Shown here piece after piece: positions 5,161-5,222 of a stretch of 5,222 nucleotides of DNA. This DNA comes from an uncultured Actinomyces sp. (lineage in GTDB: Bacteria; Actinomycetota; Actinomycetes; Actinomycetales; Actinomycetaceae), in the NCBI GenBank assembly GCA_900556405.1, contig USPB01000146.1, positions 1-5,222 of the forward strand, in the 5' to 3' direction. The notes beneath the pieces are model-generated. The model saw nothing but the letters and a program-made list of their open reading frames with translations, was not told the origin of the DNA and did no database searches. The translations under genes and the position numbers were made by a program. Numbering within the stretch: position 1 is the stretch's first letter; each line of letters begins with the position of its first letter.

Positions 5161-5222
5161 TCACTTCGAGGGGCGCACGCGCTTGCCGTAGCGAGCCTCG
5201 AACTTGGCGACGCGGCCGCCGG
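5161..5222 (-). CDS. rpmE: 50S ribosomal protein L31 (C-terminal end, truncated by window edge)
   Basis: The visible 19 codons read GGRVAKFEARYGKRVRPSK before a TGA stop at 5163-5161. This matches the C-terminal end of bacterial L31, where a conserved G-G-R-V-x-x-F-x-x-R-Y-G-K-R segment precedes a short basic tail. The rest, including any zinc-binding Cys residues that would tell the C+ from the C- form, lies beyond the window. Position immediately upstream of prfA agrees with the actinobacterial rho-rpmE-prfA order. Identification rests on a short stretch plus context, but both agree. Confidence 0.9.
   Translation of the reverse strand, partial: GGRVAKFEARYGKRVRPSK

Noticed and set aside
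1..5222. Mobile element, CRISPR array, toxin-antitoxin, phage or defence genes
   Set aside because: No repeats with regular spacing, no transposase or integrase motifs and no foreign-looking composition were seen. Apart from the two short gaps the window is filled by conserved housekeeping genes.

Overview
This window is a compact, high-GC stretch of an actinobacterial chromosome with every gene on the minus strand. In transcription order it reads: the end of rpmE (ribosomal protein L31), prfA (release factor RF1), prmC (RF1/RF2 methyltransferase), a TsaC/Sua5-type tRNA-modification gene, a WecA/MraY-family polyprenyl-phosphate sugar-1-phosphate transferase, a small AtpI-like membrane protein, and atpB (ATP synthase subunit a). 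The same order, rpmE-prfA-hemK-Rv1301-wecA-Rv1303-atpB, is known from Mycobacterium tuberculosis, so the block is conserved across the phylum. The protein sequences look non-mycobacterial. An Actinomycetaceae-type host (Actinomyces/Schaalia-like) is my guess from general feel only.

Layout. At 5222-5161 is the C-terminal end of rpmE. The 94-nt gap that follows (5160-5067) holds a small hairpin and then a 17-bp GC-rich hairpin that pairs fully only in the minus-strand transcript. It is a probable terminator or attenuator between rpmE and prfA. From 5066 to 1000 five genes run without any gap. All four junctions are 4-nt stop/start overlaps (ATGA, ATGA, GTGA, ATGA), which points to one polycistronic, translationally coupled unit. 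A 101-nt, locally A+T-richer gap (999-899) separates the AtpI-like gene from atpB. It contains a -10-like hexamer and a very strong Shine-Dalgarno sequence, so it may hold a separate promoter for the ATP synthase genes. atpB runs 898-26. A short perfect inverted repeat follows at 20-5, ahead of what is probably atpE outside the window.

Functionally the first half concerns translation: RF1 is the substrate of PrmC, and TsaC starts t6A synthesis on tRNAs. The second half concerns the membrane: a lipid-linked sugar transferase, then ATP synthase Fo. No mobile element, CRISPR array, RNA gene or defence-like system is visible, and the gene content is ordinary. The most unusual point is the WecA/MraY homologue. 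It lacks the conserved Asp of the family's M-G-D-x-G motif and the last His of its HxHH motif, while keeping the other signatures. The strand-asymmetric terminator and the uninterrupted chain of 4-nt overlaps are the other points worth checking.
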